From Streptomyces aurantiacus (GTDB lineage: Bacteria; Actinomycetota; Actinomycetes; Streptomycetales; Streptomycetaceae): a DNA stretch of 64,000 bases. This document shows, piece after piece, positions 9,119 to 17,521 of the stretch. A program made the translations under genes and the position numbers. Below the pieces are notes generated by a model. The model had not been told where the DNA came from, ran no database searches, and was given only the letters and a program-made list of their open reading frames with translations. How positions within the stretch are numbered: the stretch's first letter is position 1; every line of letters starts with the position of its first letter. The stretch lies in NCBI RefSeq assembly GCF_027107535.1, contig NZ_CP114283.1, positions 2,294,001-2,358,000 of the forward strand, read 5' to 3'.

Positions 9119-9149
9119 GCGGACGCCGAGCCCTCGGCAGGGACCCCGA

Positions 9150-10055
9150 TCAGGAGGCCACCAGCCGCTCGTACTCGGCCAGCAGCCCGTCGACCACCTC
9201 CCGGCCGGCGGGCCGCAGCGGTGCCCGCACCGGACCGGCGGGCAGACCCAGGGAGTTGAGAAGGGCCTTCGCGGTGACCGAGCCCGGCAGGCCCGAGGCC
9301 ATCATCGCCTCGATGAGCGCGACGGCCCGTCGCTGGCGGTGCGCGGCGCCCCCGGTGTCTCCCGCGTCGAACGCGTCCAGGACGCCCCGCAGCAGACCCG
9401 GCACGACGTTGGCCACCGTACTGACGTATCCGGCGGCGCCCACCGCGTACAGGGCCAGCGCGTACTCGTCACAGCCCGCGTAGTACGCGAGATCCGTGCG
9501 GGCCAGCACCTTCTGGGTGCCGAGCAGGTCGTACGCGCAGTCCTTCACCGCGACGATCCGCGGATGCCCCGCGAGCCGCAGCATGGTCTCCGGCTCGATC
9601 CGGGTGCCGGTGCGGCCCGGGATGTCGTACAGGGCGAGCGGTAGCCCGGAGGCGTCCGCGATGGTCAGGAAGTGTGCCTCGACGGCGTCCTGCGGGGGCT
9701 TGCTGTAGTACGGCGTGACCGCCAGCAGGCCGTGCGCGCCCGCCTTCTCGGCGTCCAGCGCGAGCTCGACGGAGTGACGGGTGTCGGCGGTCCCGACGCC
9801 GGCGACGATCGCGGCACGGTCGCCGACGGCCTCGGCCACCGCCCGTACGAGCGCGGACTTCTCGGCGTCCGTGGTGGTCGGCGACTCCCCGGTCGTGCCG
9901 GACAGCACCAGTCCGTCGCAGCCCTCGGAGACCAGCCGCTCGGCCAGCCGCTGCGCACCGTCCAGGTCGAGCAGCCCCTCGGCGGTGAAGGGCGTGACCA
10001 TCGCGCAGAGCGCGCGGCCGAAGGGACGAGGACGGGGAGGTGTGGTCGTGGTCAT
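9150..10055 (-). CDS. dapA: 4-hydroxy-tetrahydrodipicolinate synthase (DapA family)
   Basis: This 301-residue TIM-barrel lyase condenses pyruvate with aspartate semialdehyde if it is a true DapA. It has the GTTGES loop (Thr54-Thr55), the two tyrosines (PYYS near 117, LYDIPGRTG Tyr143) and Schiff-base Lys171 in VAVKDCAYD. An arginine contact (Arg148) follows, in line with DapA rather than sugar-acid lyases. The start chosen gives the family length. A GTG 12 codons upstream (10091) has GGAG six bases before it and is a credible alternative. Streptomyces often carry several paralogs, so the in vivo role is uncertain. Confidence 0.8.
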   Translation of the reverse strand: MTTTTPPRPRPFGRALCAMVTPFTAEGLLDLDGAQRLAERLVSEGCDGLVLSGTTGESPTTTDAEKSALVRAVAEAVGDRAAIVAGVGTADTRHSVELALDAEKAGAHGLLAVTPYYSKPPQDAVEAHFLTIADASGLPLALYDIPGRTGTRIEPETMLRLAGHPRIVAVKDCAYDLLGTQKVLARTDLAYYAGCDEYALALYAVGAAGYVSTVANVVPGLLRGVLDAFDAGDTGGAAHRQRRAVALIEAMMASGLPGSVTAKALLNSLGLPAGPVRAPLRPAGREVVDGLLAEYERLVAS

Positions 10056-10319
10056 GCAAGCAGTCTCGGCCCGCCGACCTGGAAGCTCCACTTAATTCTC
10101 CTACGCGCTATCCGTAAGGAAGGCTACGGAGTGTGTCTCCTGGGGCGCGCTGGGCGCTCGTCCCGGTTCGCGCCACCACGCCGGGTGCGGCGGTCGGTGA
10201 CCGGTGTCCGGTACCGCCGGCCCGGTGCTGTCCCGCCCAGGCGCTCGCGGCTCCGGGAAGGGGTAGCGGCGGCCCGGCAGGGTACCCGGGCGGCCCCGGA
10301 CGAAAGGAGGCAGGACGCC

Positions 10320-10733
10320 ATGACCGGGACCACGGACCGGCGGCCGGAGGAGCAGCACTCGGTGGGTGAACTCGTCGGGCAGGCCACGGAACAGCTTTCC
10401 GAGCTCGTACGGCAGGAAATACAGCTCGCGAAGGAGGAACTGACGGAGAAGGGGCGGCGTGCGGGGCGCGGCGGCGGGCTGCTCGGCGCGGCCGGTGCCG
10501 TCGCCTACGTGGGGCTGATGGCCCTGTCGGCGACCGGCGCCGCCGCACTCTCCCTGGTGCTGCCCGTGTGGGCGGCGGCACTGATCGTCACAGTCGTGCT
10601 CTTCGTGGTCGCGGGGGTGCTGGCGAAGACCGGCCGCGCGCAATTCAGCCGCGCCACCCCGCCGCTGCCCGAGCAGGCGATGGACAGCGTGCGGGCCGAC
10701 GTCGACGAGATCAAGGAAAGGGCGCACCGATGA
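10320..10733 (+). CDS. Phage-holin-like (PF07332-type) small membrane protein
   Basis: This 137-residue protein has an amphipathic helix (VGELVGQATEQLSELVRQEI), two closely spaced membrane helices at about 55-100 and a charged tail. It matches the holin 3 superfamily found in non-phage loci across actinobacteria, where it accompanies DUF3618 proteins. AAGGAGG lies nine bases before the ATG. It overlaps the next gene by four bases. No lysin or phage genes are nearby, so a lytic role is unlikely. Confidence 0.85.
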   Translation: MTGTTDRRPEEQHSVGELVGQATEQLSELVRQEIQLAKEELTEKGRRAGRGGGLLGAAGAVAYVGLMALSATGAAALSLVLPVWAAALIVTVVLFVVAGVLAKTGRAQFSRATPPLPEQAMDSVRADVDEIKERAHR

Positions 10734-11194
10734 ACGACAGGAACGATGCCGTGCAGGCCGGCGGCGCCACGGACAGTCCCACCGACGCGGCCGAGGGGCC
10801 GGAGGAGCTGCGACGCCGGATCGAGACGACCCGAGAGCAACTCGGCGTCACGGTCGAGGAGTTGGCGGCGAAGGTCGACGTACGGGCTCGTGCGAAGGCC
10901 CGGAGCGCCGAGCTGAAGGGCAAGGCCGCCGAGGCCGGCCACGTCGTGCAGGGCAAGGCGGCGCAGGCGGGCCACGTCGTACAGGGGAAGGCCACCGAGG
11001 CCGGGCATGTCGTGCAGGGCAAGGCCGTCCAGGCCGGGCACGTCGTCCAGGAACACGTGCCGCAGCCGGTGCGCGACGCCGCGACCGCGGTCGTCCAGGC
11101 CGGGCTGAGGTACCGCAAGCCCGTCCTGGTCGCCGGGGCCGGAGCGGTCGTGGCGGCCTGGCTGCTGCGTCGGCGGCGCAACGGCCACCGCTGA
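10730..11194 (+). CDS. DUF3618 protein with four 11-residue tandem repeats
   Basis: This 154-residue protein carries the DUF3618 motif (EELRRRIETTREQLGVTVEE, residues 25-44) and a C-terminal membrane helix (VLVAGAGAVVAAWLL). Between them lie four back-to-back copies of an 11-residue unit, GKA(A/T/V)(E/Q)AGHVVQ, at residues 64-107. An 11-residue period suits a long amphipathic helix lying on the membrane, as in apolipoprotein- or LEA-like proteins. It is translationally coupled to the preceding holin-like gene and probably forms an envelope-stress module with it and the convergent YihY gene. Confidence 0.85.
   Translation: MNDRNDAVQAGGATDSPTDAAEGPEELRRRIETTREQLGVTVEELAAKVDVRARAKARSAELKGKAAEAGHVVQGKAAQAGHVVQGKATEAGHVVQGKAVQAGHVVQEHVPQPVRDAATAVVQAGLRYRKPVLVAGAGAVVAAWLLRRRRNGHR
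10919..11050 (+). repeat. Four 33-bp in-frame tandem repeats
   Basis: The DNA encoding the four 11-residue units of the DUF3618 protein is a 132-bp direct repeat array (GGCAAGGC...GTCGTGCAG units). Third-position differences show it is not a recent amplification. Confidence 0.85.
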
Positions 11195-11350
11195 CCGGAC
11201 GGGTACGCGCACCACCGGCCGGGCGCGGGCGTCATCGACCGGGCGGAGCACGGCGAGCGGCGATCGGGTGGTTCCAGGGCGGCGGCGGGGCGGAGAGGTT
11301 CGGCCCCGCCGCCCGCTGTGGTCCTGTCCGGTTCGCCGCTCTTCGCGGTC

Positions 11351-12349
11351 CTACCCGGTCTCGCCGTCCCCACGGTGACTGCGCAGCCACGAGGCGCGAA
11401 GCCGCGCGGGCCACTTCCGGATGTCCCTCGGCTCCACGTACGGCTCCTCGGTCGCCGGCATCCCGTCCGTGATCGCCCGCTCCCGGGCGAGCTCCGCGTC
11501 GAACTCCAGGCCGAGCAGGATCGCCAGGTTGGTGAGCCAGAGCCACACCAGGAAGACGATGACGCTCGCGAGCGTCCCGTACGTCTTGTTGTAGAGACTG
11601 AAGTGGGCGGCGTAGACCGCGAACGCCGCCGAGGCCAGCAGCCAGAGGACGGCGGCGAGGAGGCTGCCCGGGCTGATCCGGCCGAAGCCGCGGCCGCGGA
11701 CGTTGGGGGCGGCCCAGTACAGCAGCGTGATCATGAGGACGACCAGCAGCACCAGGACGGGCCACTTGGCGACCGACCACGTGGCGATCGCCGCGTCGCC
11801 CAGCCCGAAGGCCGCGCCCACGCGCTCGGCGAGCGGGCCGGTGAACACCACGATCAGCGCGCTCGCGGCGAGCATCAGCATCAGGACGACCGTCAGGGCC
11901 AGCCGCAGCGGGGTCAGCTTCCAGACCGGACGGCCCTCCGGGAGGTCGTAGACCGCGTTCGAGGAACGGATGAACGCGGCCACGTAGCCGGACGCGGACC
12001 AGACGGCCACGAGGATGCCGACGACCGCGAGAAGGCCGCCGGTGCCGCCGCTGTCGCCGAGCTGGACCACCGCGTCGCGCAGGATGTCCCGGGCCGGGCC
12101 CGGGGCGAGCCGCTGGACGTTGTCGAGCAGCCTGTCGGTGACGCGGTCGCCGACCACGCCGAGCAAGGACACCAGGAGCAGGAGCGCGGGGAACAGCGAC
12201 AGGACCCCGTAGTACGTCAACGCGGCGGCGCGATCGGGGAGTTCGTCGTCCTGGAACTCCTTCACCGTGCGCCGCACCACGGCCCACCACGAGCGTCCGG
12301 GCAGCTTGCCGGGGCTGTCCTTCGCCGTCAGGGGCCGGTTCGCTTCCAT
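11351..12349 (-). CDS. YihY/BrkB-family membrane protein
   Basis: This 332-residue polytopic protein has about six membrane helices. Signatures are DRAAALTYYGVLSLFPALLLL near the N-terminus, NAVYDLPEGRPVWKL in the middle, and the C-terminal FSLYNKTYGTLASVIVFLVW followed by NLAILLGLEFDAELARER. These define the YihY/virulence-factor BrkB family (once annotated as RNase BN). Its molecular function is unsettled. In Streptomyces it commonly neighbours holin-like and DUF3618 genes, as here, though convergent. Confidence 0.9.
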   Translation of the reverse strand: MEANRPLTAKDSPGKLPGRSWWAVVRRTVKEFQDDELPDRAAALTYYGVLSLFPALLLLVSLLGVVGDRVTDRLLDNVQRLAPGPARDILRDAVVQLGDSGGTGGLLAVVGILVAVWSASGYVAAFIRSSNAVYDLPEGRPVWKLTPLRLALTVVLMLMLAASALIVVFTGPLAERVGAAFGLGDAAIATWSVAKWPVLVLLVVLMITLLYWAAPNVRGRGFGRISPGSLLAAVLWLLASAAFAVYAAHFSLYNKTYGTLASVIVFLVWLWLTNLAILLGLEFDAELARERAITDGMPATEEPYVEPRDIRKWPARLRASWLRSHRGDGETG

Positions 12350-12475
12350 GACCGGGCGGGTTGCCGCTCCGGCCCGGGTGAACCCTCCGGCGCGACGACC
12401 GGGCTTGACCTGAAGTCCGATCGAGGTCGGAGGGTGGGTGCCGCAGGCGTTGAGCAGCGATCACCGGAGGTTGTG

Positions 12476-13177
12476 ATGACCCGTCGTACCGATGTGCACC
12501 CCGAACTCACCCGCCCTGAGGTCGGCGCCCCGTTCTTCAGCACCTGGCGGGTGGGGACCCCCGACCGGCAGCGGGCGACGGTGGAGGCGATCGCCGCCAC
12601 CTGGGAGAGGCGCCCATGGCCGGTCGAGGGGCTGCTCGGGTACTACGTCCACACCGGGGACGACGGCACGACCCTGCTGCACCAGTCGCAGTGGAGGAGC
12701 GAGCAGGACTTCGAGGCGTTCGTGAAGGTCCACCGGCAGGAGCGGGTGGACGAGATCGACGTGGCCGTGCCCGGCATCGAGCGGGTGGCACTCGACCGGT
12801 ACCGCCGGTACCGCAGTGGTGTCCGGCCGGCGGAGACGCGGGTGCCCGGCTGCGTCGTGATCGTCGAGGTGGAGTTCGAAGGGGCGGATCCCGAGCGGCA
12901 ACGGGCCTGGGTGGACGCGGTGTTCGAGGCCCTGGAGAGCGAGCCCGACCCGCACCCGGGTGGGATCTCCGCCCACTTCCACCTGAGCACCGACGGCACG
13001 AAGGTCCTCAACTACGCCGAGTGGGAGAGCGCCGAGGCGCACCTCGAGGCGTTGGGGGCGCCGGGCGACGGCGTGGGATCGGGTACGCCGCTGTGGGAGC
13101 GCGTGCAGACGTATCCCGGACTGAAGCGGTCCACGGTCAGCCGCTACACCTACGCCCTCGGTCTCGTCCCGGAGTGA
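12476..13177 (+). CDS. Antibiotic-biosynthesis-monooxygenase-domain protein, two ABM modules
   Basis: This 233-residue protein has two dimeric alpha/beta-barrel (ABM) modules. The first, about residues 20-105, has GYYVHTGDDGTTLLHQSQW; the second, about 120-210, has GGISAHFHLSTDGTKVLNYA. ABM domains occur in cofactor-free monooxygenases but often serve only as stress-related barrels. The ATG has GGAGG five bases upstream. It is not in a biosynthetic cluster, so a housekeeping or redox role is more likely than antibiotic synthesis. Confidence 0.8.
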   Translation: MTRRTDVHPELTRPEVGAPFFSTWRVGTPDRQRATVEAIAATWERRPWPVEGLLGYYVHTGDDGTTLLHQSQWRSEQDFEAFVKVHRQERVDEIDVAVPGIERVALDRYRRYRSGVRPAETRVPGCVVIVEVEFEGADPERQRAWVDAVFEALESEPDPHPGGISAHFHLSTDGTKVLNYAEWESAEAHLEALGAPGDGVGSGTPLWERVQTYPGLKRSTVSRYTYALGLVPE

Positions 13178-13683
13178 GCCCGACCGGAACTCGGCCGCCG
13201 GAGGAATGAACCCGCGGCGGTGATCCGGCGTCTTACCGAGCGCCCTCCGTGGGGACGGGAAGGGCGCCGGTGCGAGGCCCGGGCCCAGGAACACACTCCT
13301 GGGCCCGGGCCTCACTCTTCGGCCGCCGGGCTCCGGGCGGGGCGACCTGGATCTCCGTGCGCCTGAGCCCTCGCCCGGTGTGACGACCGCCCGCCTTCCG
13401 CCTCTCGCCTCCCGCCTCCCGCCGCCCGGAGTCCCTCGCCCTTGGCGGCCGGCCGCTCGGACGGCAGCCCGCCCGTGTCCGGCCCGAGGGCCCACGGCCG
13501 CCGCTGATCGGCATGGCCGCCGCCGCGGTTCATGCGGCTGCCACACCCCTGCGGTCGATGCGACCCCTGCAGCCGATGCGACCCCTGCGGTCGGGACCCC
13601 TTGATCGGCACAGCCACCGTCACCGCCATACCGACAATCTGAATCTCCTGGACAAGAAAAGTTTTCGGTGAGACGGTGGAGTC
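13178..13683. other. Intergenic region with a terminator and short degenerate repeats
   Basis: About 500 bases without a convincing gene. A strong terminator occupies 13274-13313. Around 13552-13600 a unit close to CGATGCGACCCCTGC occurs about three times. The sequence turns AT-richer just before the ArsR gene (CTGGACAAGAAAAGTTTTC), probably its promoter. Confidence 0.6.
13274..13313. terminator. 17-bp perfect hairpin terminator
   Basis: GAGGCCCGGGCCCAGGA pairs perfectly with 13297-13313 around an ACACAC loop, about 100 bases after the ABM gene. Confidence 0.85.
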
Positions 13684-14355
13684 ATGCTGGACGTGACCGT
13701 GATCGAGGACCCGGCGGCGGCTGTCGCCTCGCTGGACCCCATAAGGAGCAGGCTCCTTGCCGAGCTGGCGGGCGGCCCCGCGTCGGCCGCCATGCTCGCC
13801 GGCAAGGTCGGTCTGCCCAGGCAGAAGGTGAACTACCACCTGAAGGAGCTGGAGCGGCACGGCCTGGTCGAGCTGGCGGGCGAGCGACGCAAGGGCAATG
13901 TCACCGAGCGGCTGATGCGGGCCACTGCCGCGTCGTACGTCATCTCACCGCTCGCGCTCGCCGCCGTGCAGCCCGACCCGGACCGTTTCCGTGACCACCT
14001 CTCCGCCCGCTGGCTGCTCGCGCTCGGCGCCCGGCTCGTACGGGACGTCGGCTCGCTGATCACCGGGGCGGCCAAGGCCCACAAACGGCTGGCCACCTAC
14101 GCGCTGGACGGCGAGGTGCGCTTCGCGTCGGCCGCCGACCGTGCCGCGTTCATCCAGGAACTCACGGTCGGCGTCGGCGCCCTGATCCGCAAGTACGACG
14201 CCGCCGACGCCGAGGGCGGCCGGGACCACCGCATCGTCGTCGCCGTCCACCCCACGGTCAAAGCCGGGGAGCGCCCGCCCGGGCCGCCCTCACCCGGGAC
14301 ACGCCCGCCCGGAACACCCTCGGTCGTGTCCGAACTCACCGATCCACACGCCTAG
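13684..14355 (+). CDS. ArsR-type winged-helix regulator
   Basis: This 223-residue protein has an N-terminal winged helix (DPIRSRLLAELAGGP, LPRQKVNYHLKELERHGLV). A longer domain of unknown function follows, ending in a Pro/Gly-rich tail (PPGPPSPGTRPPGTP). ArsR regulators next to SRPBCC (AHSA1-like) genes are a common pairing, and the SRPBCC gene starts 20 bases downstream. No metal-binding cysteine pair is visible, so it is not a classical metal sensor. Confidence 0.85.
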   Translation: MLDVTVIEDPAAAVASLDPIRSRLLAELAGGPASAAMLAGKVGLPRQKVNYHLKELERHGLVELAGERRKGNVTERLMRATAASYVISPLALAAVQPDPDRFRDHLSARWLLALGARLVRDVGSLITGAAKAHKRLATYALDGEVRFASAADRAAFIQELTVGVGALIRKYDAADAEGGRDHRIVVAVHPTVKAGERPPGPPSPGTRPPGTPSVVSELTDPHA

Positions 14356-14375
14356 TCCACGCGCAGGAGCCCACC

Positions 14376-15113
14376 ATGTCCAAGGAATTCGAGATCGCCC
14401 GCGAGTTCGAGGTCGATGCCACGCCCGCCCAGGTGTGGGACGCCTTCACCAGTGGTACCGGCGGCTGGCTGTGGCCGCTCGATCCCCCGGAGCCGCACGT
14501 GGGCGGCAAGGGGCCCTTCGGGTCCGAGGTCGTCACCTGGGACCCGCCGCACCGCTACACCAACCGCGTCGAGGACGTCGAGGGAATCTCCGAGCAGACC
14601 GTCAACCAGCTCGACTACACCGTCGAGCCCCGTGACGACGGCCGGCGCGCCTGGGTGCGGTACGTGCACAGCGGCATCTTCGTCGACGACTGGGACAACC
14701 AGTACGACGGCGCCGACAAGCACACGGACTTCTACCTGCACACCCTGCGCGAGTACCTGACGGGCTTCGCGGCCCGGCCGGCCGCCTTCGCCGCGTTCGA
14801 CGGACCCGACGCGTCCAAGGCCTCCGGCGCCTTCACCGTCGTCGGCCGGGCGCTCGGCCTCGCGGACGAGACCGCCGTAGGAGCACGCGTACGGGTCCAG
14901 GGCCCCGACGGGCAGCAGCTCGACGCCGTGCTCGACTACCGCAACCCGTACTTCATCGGGCTGCGGACCGACGACGCCCTCATCCGCTTCTTCGGGCGCA
15001 ACCACTGGGGCGCGCCCGTCGGCATCAGCGTCCACGACTTCGCACCGGACGCCGACGCCGAGCGGAACGAGACCGCCTGGCAGGGCTGGCTCGACCACGC
15101 CTTCGGAGCCTGA
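14376..15113 (+). CDS. SRPBCC/AHSA1-like ligand-binding protein
   Basis: This 245-residue protein has a START/Bet v1-like fold at about residues 1-150 (FEVDATPAQVWDAFTSGTGG, FGSEVVTWDPPHRYTNRVED). A second, less typical segment of about 90 residues follows. The ATG has GGAG six bases upstream. It is co-transcribed with the ArsR gene and probably binds a hydrophobic ligand or acts with the regulator; the ligand is unknown. Confidence 0.8.
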   Translation: MSKEFEIAREFEVDATPAQVWDAFTSGTGGWLWPLDPPEPHVGGKGPFGSEVVTWDPPHRYTNRVEDVEGISEQTVNQLDYTVEPRDDGRRAWVRYVHSGIFVDDWDNQYDGADKHTDFYLHTLREYLTGFAARPAAFAAFDGPDASKASGAFTVVGRALGLADETAVGARVRVQGPDGQQLDAVLDYRNPYFIGLRTDDALIRFFGRNHWGAPVGISVHDFAPDADAERNETAWQGWLDHAFGA

Positions 15114-15140
15114 GGCCCTCTCCCGTCGAGGTACGCAACG

Positions 15141-15179
15141 ACCGAGCCCGGCCCCCCTGACATCGGGGCCGGGCTCGGT
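15141..15179. terminator. Bidirectional terminator between convergent genes
   Basis: ACCGAGCCCGGCCCC (15141-15155) pairs perfectly with 15165-15179 around a 9-base loop. It lies between the SRPBCC gene end and the nuclease gene end. Confidence 0.9.
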
Positions 15180-15234
15180 GGCGTACGGCCGGAGAGCCTC
15201 CGGCGGGACCGCAACGGCTACGGGGCCGGAACGG

Positions 15235-17067
15235 CTACGGGCGGAACCGCAGCACCTGCGGGTCGTGGTCGCTGATCTGGTCGGAGAACTCAGCGTTGAT
15301 GTGCACGCTGTCGTAACTGAAGTCGCAGTCCTCGCGGATCGACGGGCTGATCAGGATCTGGTCGAGGACCTGGCTGTTGCCCTGGTAGTCGTAGCTGTAA
15401 CGCTCGCTCTTCGGCAGGGACTTGACGGCCGACCACAGGACGCCGTCGTCCTCCAGGAGCTTCGTCGTCTGCGAGAACTCGAAGTCGTTGATGTCGCCGA
15501 GCGTGACGACGTCCGCGTTCTTCTGCTTCGCCAGGATGTCCTTGACGAAGGCGTTCACCGCGGTCGCCTGGAGGTGGCGCTGGGTCTCCGAGCTGCGCGC
15601 CGGCGGCTGGAACTGCGAGTGCAGGGCCTGGTCGCCGCCCTTCGACGCGAAGTGGTTCGCGATCACGAAGACCGGCTTGCCGCGGAAGGAGAACTCGCCC
15701 GCGAGCGGCTTGCGGCTGTTCGTCCACGCGGCGTTCGCCGGGTCGATACGCCCCGGGGAGACCGTCAGCCGCGCCTTGCCCTGCACCTTCGTGACGCCCA
15801 CGGCGGTCGAGGCGTCGCCGCCCGCGCGGTCCACGAAGGAGACACGTGCCGGGTTGTAGAGGAACGCCTGGCGGATGTTGCCGCCCGGCTCACCGCCGTC
15901 CGCGAGGTTCACCGGGTCGATGGAACGCCACTCGTAGGCAGGGCCGCCCGCGGCGACGATCGCGTCGATCAGCTTCTGCATCGTCTGGTCGGCGGCGACC
16001 GTACCGTCGTTCTTCGCGCCGTTGTTGTCCTGGATCTCCTCCAGGGACACGATGTCGGGCGACTGGAGGTGGTCCACGATCGCGGCCGCGTGCTCGGCGA
16101 ACGTGCTGTCCGTCGGGTCGAGGTTCTCGACGTTGTACGTCGCCACCGCGAGCTCCGAACGCGACTGCTTGCGCGTCGTCTCGCGCTCCAGGCCGCCGGC
16201 CTTCACCGTGCCCAGGGTGCGGGCGGTCAGCGTGTAGCCGCCGAACTGGGTGTAGTCGAGCGGGCCCTCGGTGGTGCCCTTCAGCGTGTCACCGACGTTC
16301 GCCGTCGGGAACGGCTCGGTGGCGCTCGGGATCAGCGACTGGATCTGCAGCCGACCGGTGTTCTGCGCGGAGTAGGCGCCGTAGACGGTGCCACCGCGGC
16401 GGTTCGGGTTCTCGTGCGGCTTGACCGTCACCCACAGCTCGGAGAAGGGGTCGGTCGCGGTGACCACGCGCGAGGAGCCGATCGCGACGTTCATGCCCTC
16501 CAGGGACTCGTAGTGGTCGAGGGCGTACTTCTTGGGCCGCAGTGTCAGGTTGCCCACCGAACCGTTCGCCGCGGCGTCGCCCTCGGGCGCGTACACGGAG
16601 GGTACGGAACGGCTGTCGATGACCGTGGCCTTCGGCAGCGCGTTGCCGCTCGACACCACCGTCACCGTCGGCCGGACGATCTCGGTGACCGACTGGTTGC
16701 CGGAGGCGGCGCCGCCCGGCACGAACTCCGTGACGGTGCCCGAGACGGTCACCGAGTCGCCGACCGCGACCTTCGGCGTGGAGCTGGTGAAGACGAAGAC
16801 GCCCTCACTGGTGGCCGGGTCGGCGTCCGCGGACGGACCCTGGATCCAGAAGCCGCGGGACGAACCGTAGGTCCGTACACCCGTGACGATGCCGGCCACG
16901 TCCGTGACCTGCTGGCCCGCGAGCGGGGACGTCCGGGTGGAGCCCTGGATGTCGTGGACGGCGACGGCATCCGCGTGGGCGGGCGAGATGAGAACCACCG
17001 AGGAAACCGTGGAACAGACGGCTGCGACGGTGAGCGCGGCTATGCGCGCGGAAGACTTGCTCGGCAA
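15235..17067 (-). CDS. Secreted ExeM/NucH-type endonuclease/exonuclease/phosphatase
   Basis: This 610-residue exported protein has an N-terminal signal peptide and an OB-like region at about 40-190 (VTDVAGIVTGVRTYG, GDSVTVSGTVTEF). The C-terminal EEP hydrolase domain at about 290-610 shows ATYNVENL, SLEEIQDN, IANHFASKGGD, LGDINDF and a closing SDHDPQVL, the metal and catalytic blocks of this fold. It should degrade extracellular nucleic acid. The start is a TTG: GGAGGG lies six bases before it and the signal peptide begins right after. The longer in-frame extension to 17214 is poor in coding features. A candidate PHO box lies upstream, so it is probably a phosphate-starvation enzyme. Confidence 0.85.
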   Translation of the reverse strand: MPSKSSARIAALTVAAVCSTVSSVVLISPAHADAVAVHDIQGSTRTSPLAGQQVTDVAGIVTGVRTYGSSRGFWIQGPSADADPATSEGVFVFTSSTPKVAVGDSVTVSGTVTEFVPGGAASGNQSVTEIVRPTVTVVSSGNALPKATVIDSRSVPSVYAPEGDAAANGSVGNLTLRPKKYALDHYESLEGMNVAIGSSRVVTATDPFSELWVTVKPHENPNRRGGTVYGAYSAQNTGRLQIQSLIPSATEPFPTANVGDTLKGTTEGPLDYTQFGGYTLTARTLGTVKAGGLERETTRKQSRSELAVATYNVENLDPTDSTFAEHAAAIVDHLQSPDIVSLEEIQDNNGAKNDGTVAADQTMQKLIDAIVAAGGPAYEWRSIDPVNLADGGEPGGNIRQAFLYNPARVSFVDRAGGDASTAVGVTKVQGKARLTVSPGRIDPANAAWTNSRKPLAGEFSFRGKPVFVIANHFASKGGDQALHSQFQPPARSSETQRHLQATAVNAFVKDILAKQKNADVVTLGDINDFEFSQTTKLLEDDGVLWSAVKSLPKSERYSYDYQGNSQVLDQILISPSIREDCDFSYDSVHINAEFSDQISDHDPQVLRFRP

Positions 17068-17521
17068 CGAAATCCCTCCGGGGACGTGCGTGGGCGCCGG
17101 GACGAGGGCGGAACATTCGACGGATGAGGGTGGAGCGGTGCGACAGGACGAACGCGAAGCCGTGGGGAGCCGCGACCGGTGGGGCGGTCGGTGACGCGCG
17201 TAGAAGCAGGGCACGGAGTTGCTACCCGTGAGTTTCTACGCGCGTCAATCTCGTGTCTGGCCACGGCACTTGTCAAGGTTTCCGGGGTTAACACTTCTGA
17301 CAGGTTCATGAACCGGGCGGCATGGGTCCAAATCCGTCTAGGCTGAGGCTGCATTTCCGGGGCGGCTCATGAGCGTTCTCCGGACGGCCCGCGGACCTCG
17401 CGCATTTCGTGGCTCGCGGACCCCGTGGACGTCAGGTTCGTCCGTGACGGCCGTCGGAAATGTGCGTCCGAGACGGACGCCGAGATGCACGTCCGACTGT
17501 TCGTCCTAGGAGAACCAGCCG
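17068..17521. other. Divergent intergenic region with nuclease regulatory site
   Basis: About 450 bases lie between the leftward nuclease and a rightward unknown gene. The AT-richer section 17225-17345 probably contains both promoters. A PHO-box-like motif is at 17292-17313. No gene or RNA signature was found. Confidence 0.55.
17292..17313 (-). promoter_or_regulatory. Candidate PHO box for the secreted nuclease
   Basis: Read leftward, two adjacent 11-mers, GTTCATGAACC and TGTCAGAAGTG, resemble the Streptomyces PhoP direct-repeat unit G(T/G)TCA. The second matches weakly. The first is also part of the 12-bp palindrome GGTTCATGAACC. Confidence 0.4.

Noticed and set aside
10320..10733. Prophage remnant suggested by the holin-like protein.
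   Set aside because: No lysin, capsid, integrase or other phage gene is near; this family is chromosomal and paired with DUF3618 in actinobacteria.
11318..13177. Extended N-terminus of about 386 residues for the ABM protein.
   Set aside because: The extension is antisense to the YihY gene and lacks protein-like composition; GGAGG marks the internal ATG at 12476.
12476..13177. Evidence for an antibiotic biosynthesis cluster from the ABM domain.
   Set aside because: No polyketide, peptide or tailoring genes are nearby; ABM barrels are common in unrelated proteins.
13530..13605. Possible short gene or repeat protein (translation with DATPAADATPAVGTP).
   Set aside because: No start with a ribosome site, no conserved length, and it lies between a terminator and a promoter; it is treated as a degenerate intergenic repeat.
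15178..17127. A rightward open frame of 649 codons across the nuclease gene.
   Set aside because: Antisense shadow of the nuclease; low-complexity Arg/Val/Leu composition and no ribosome site.
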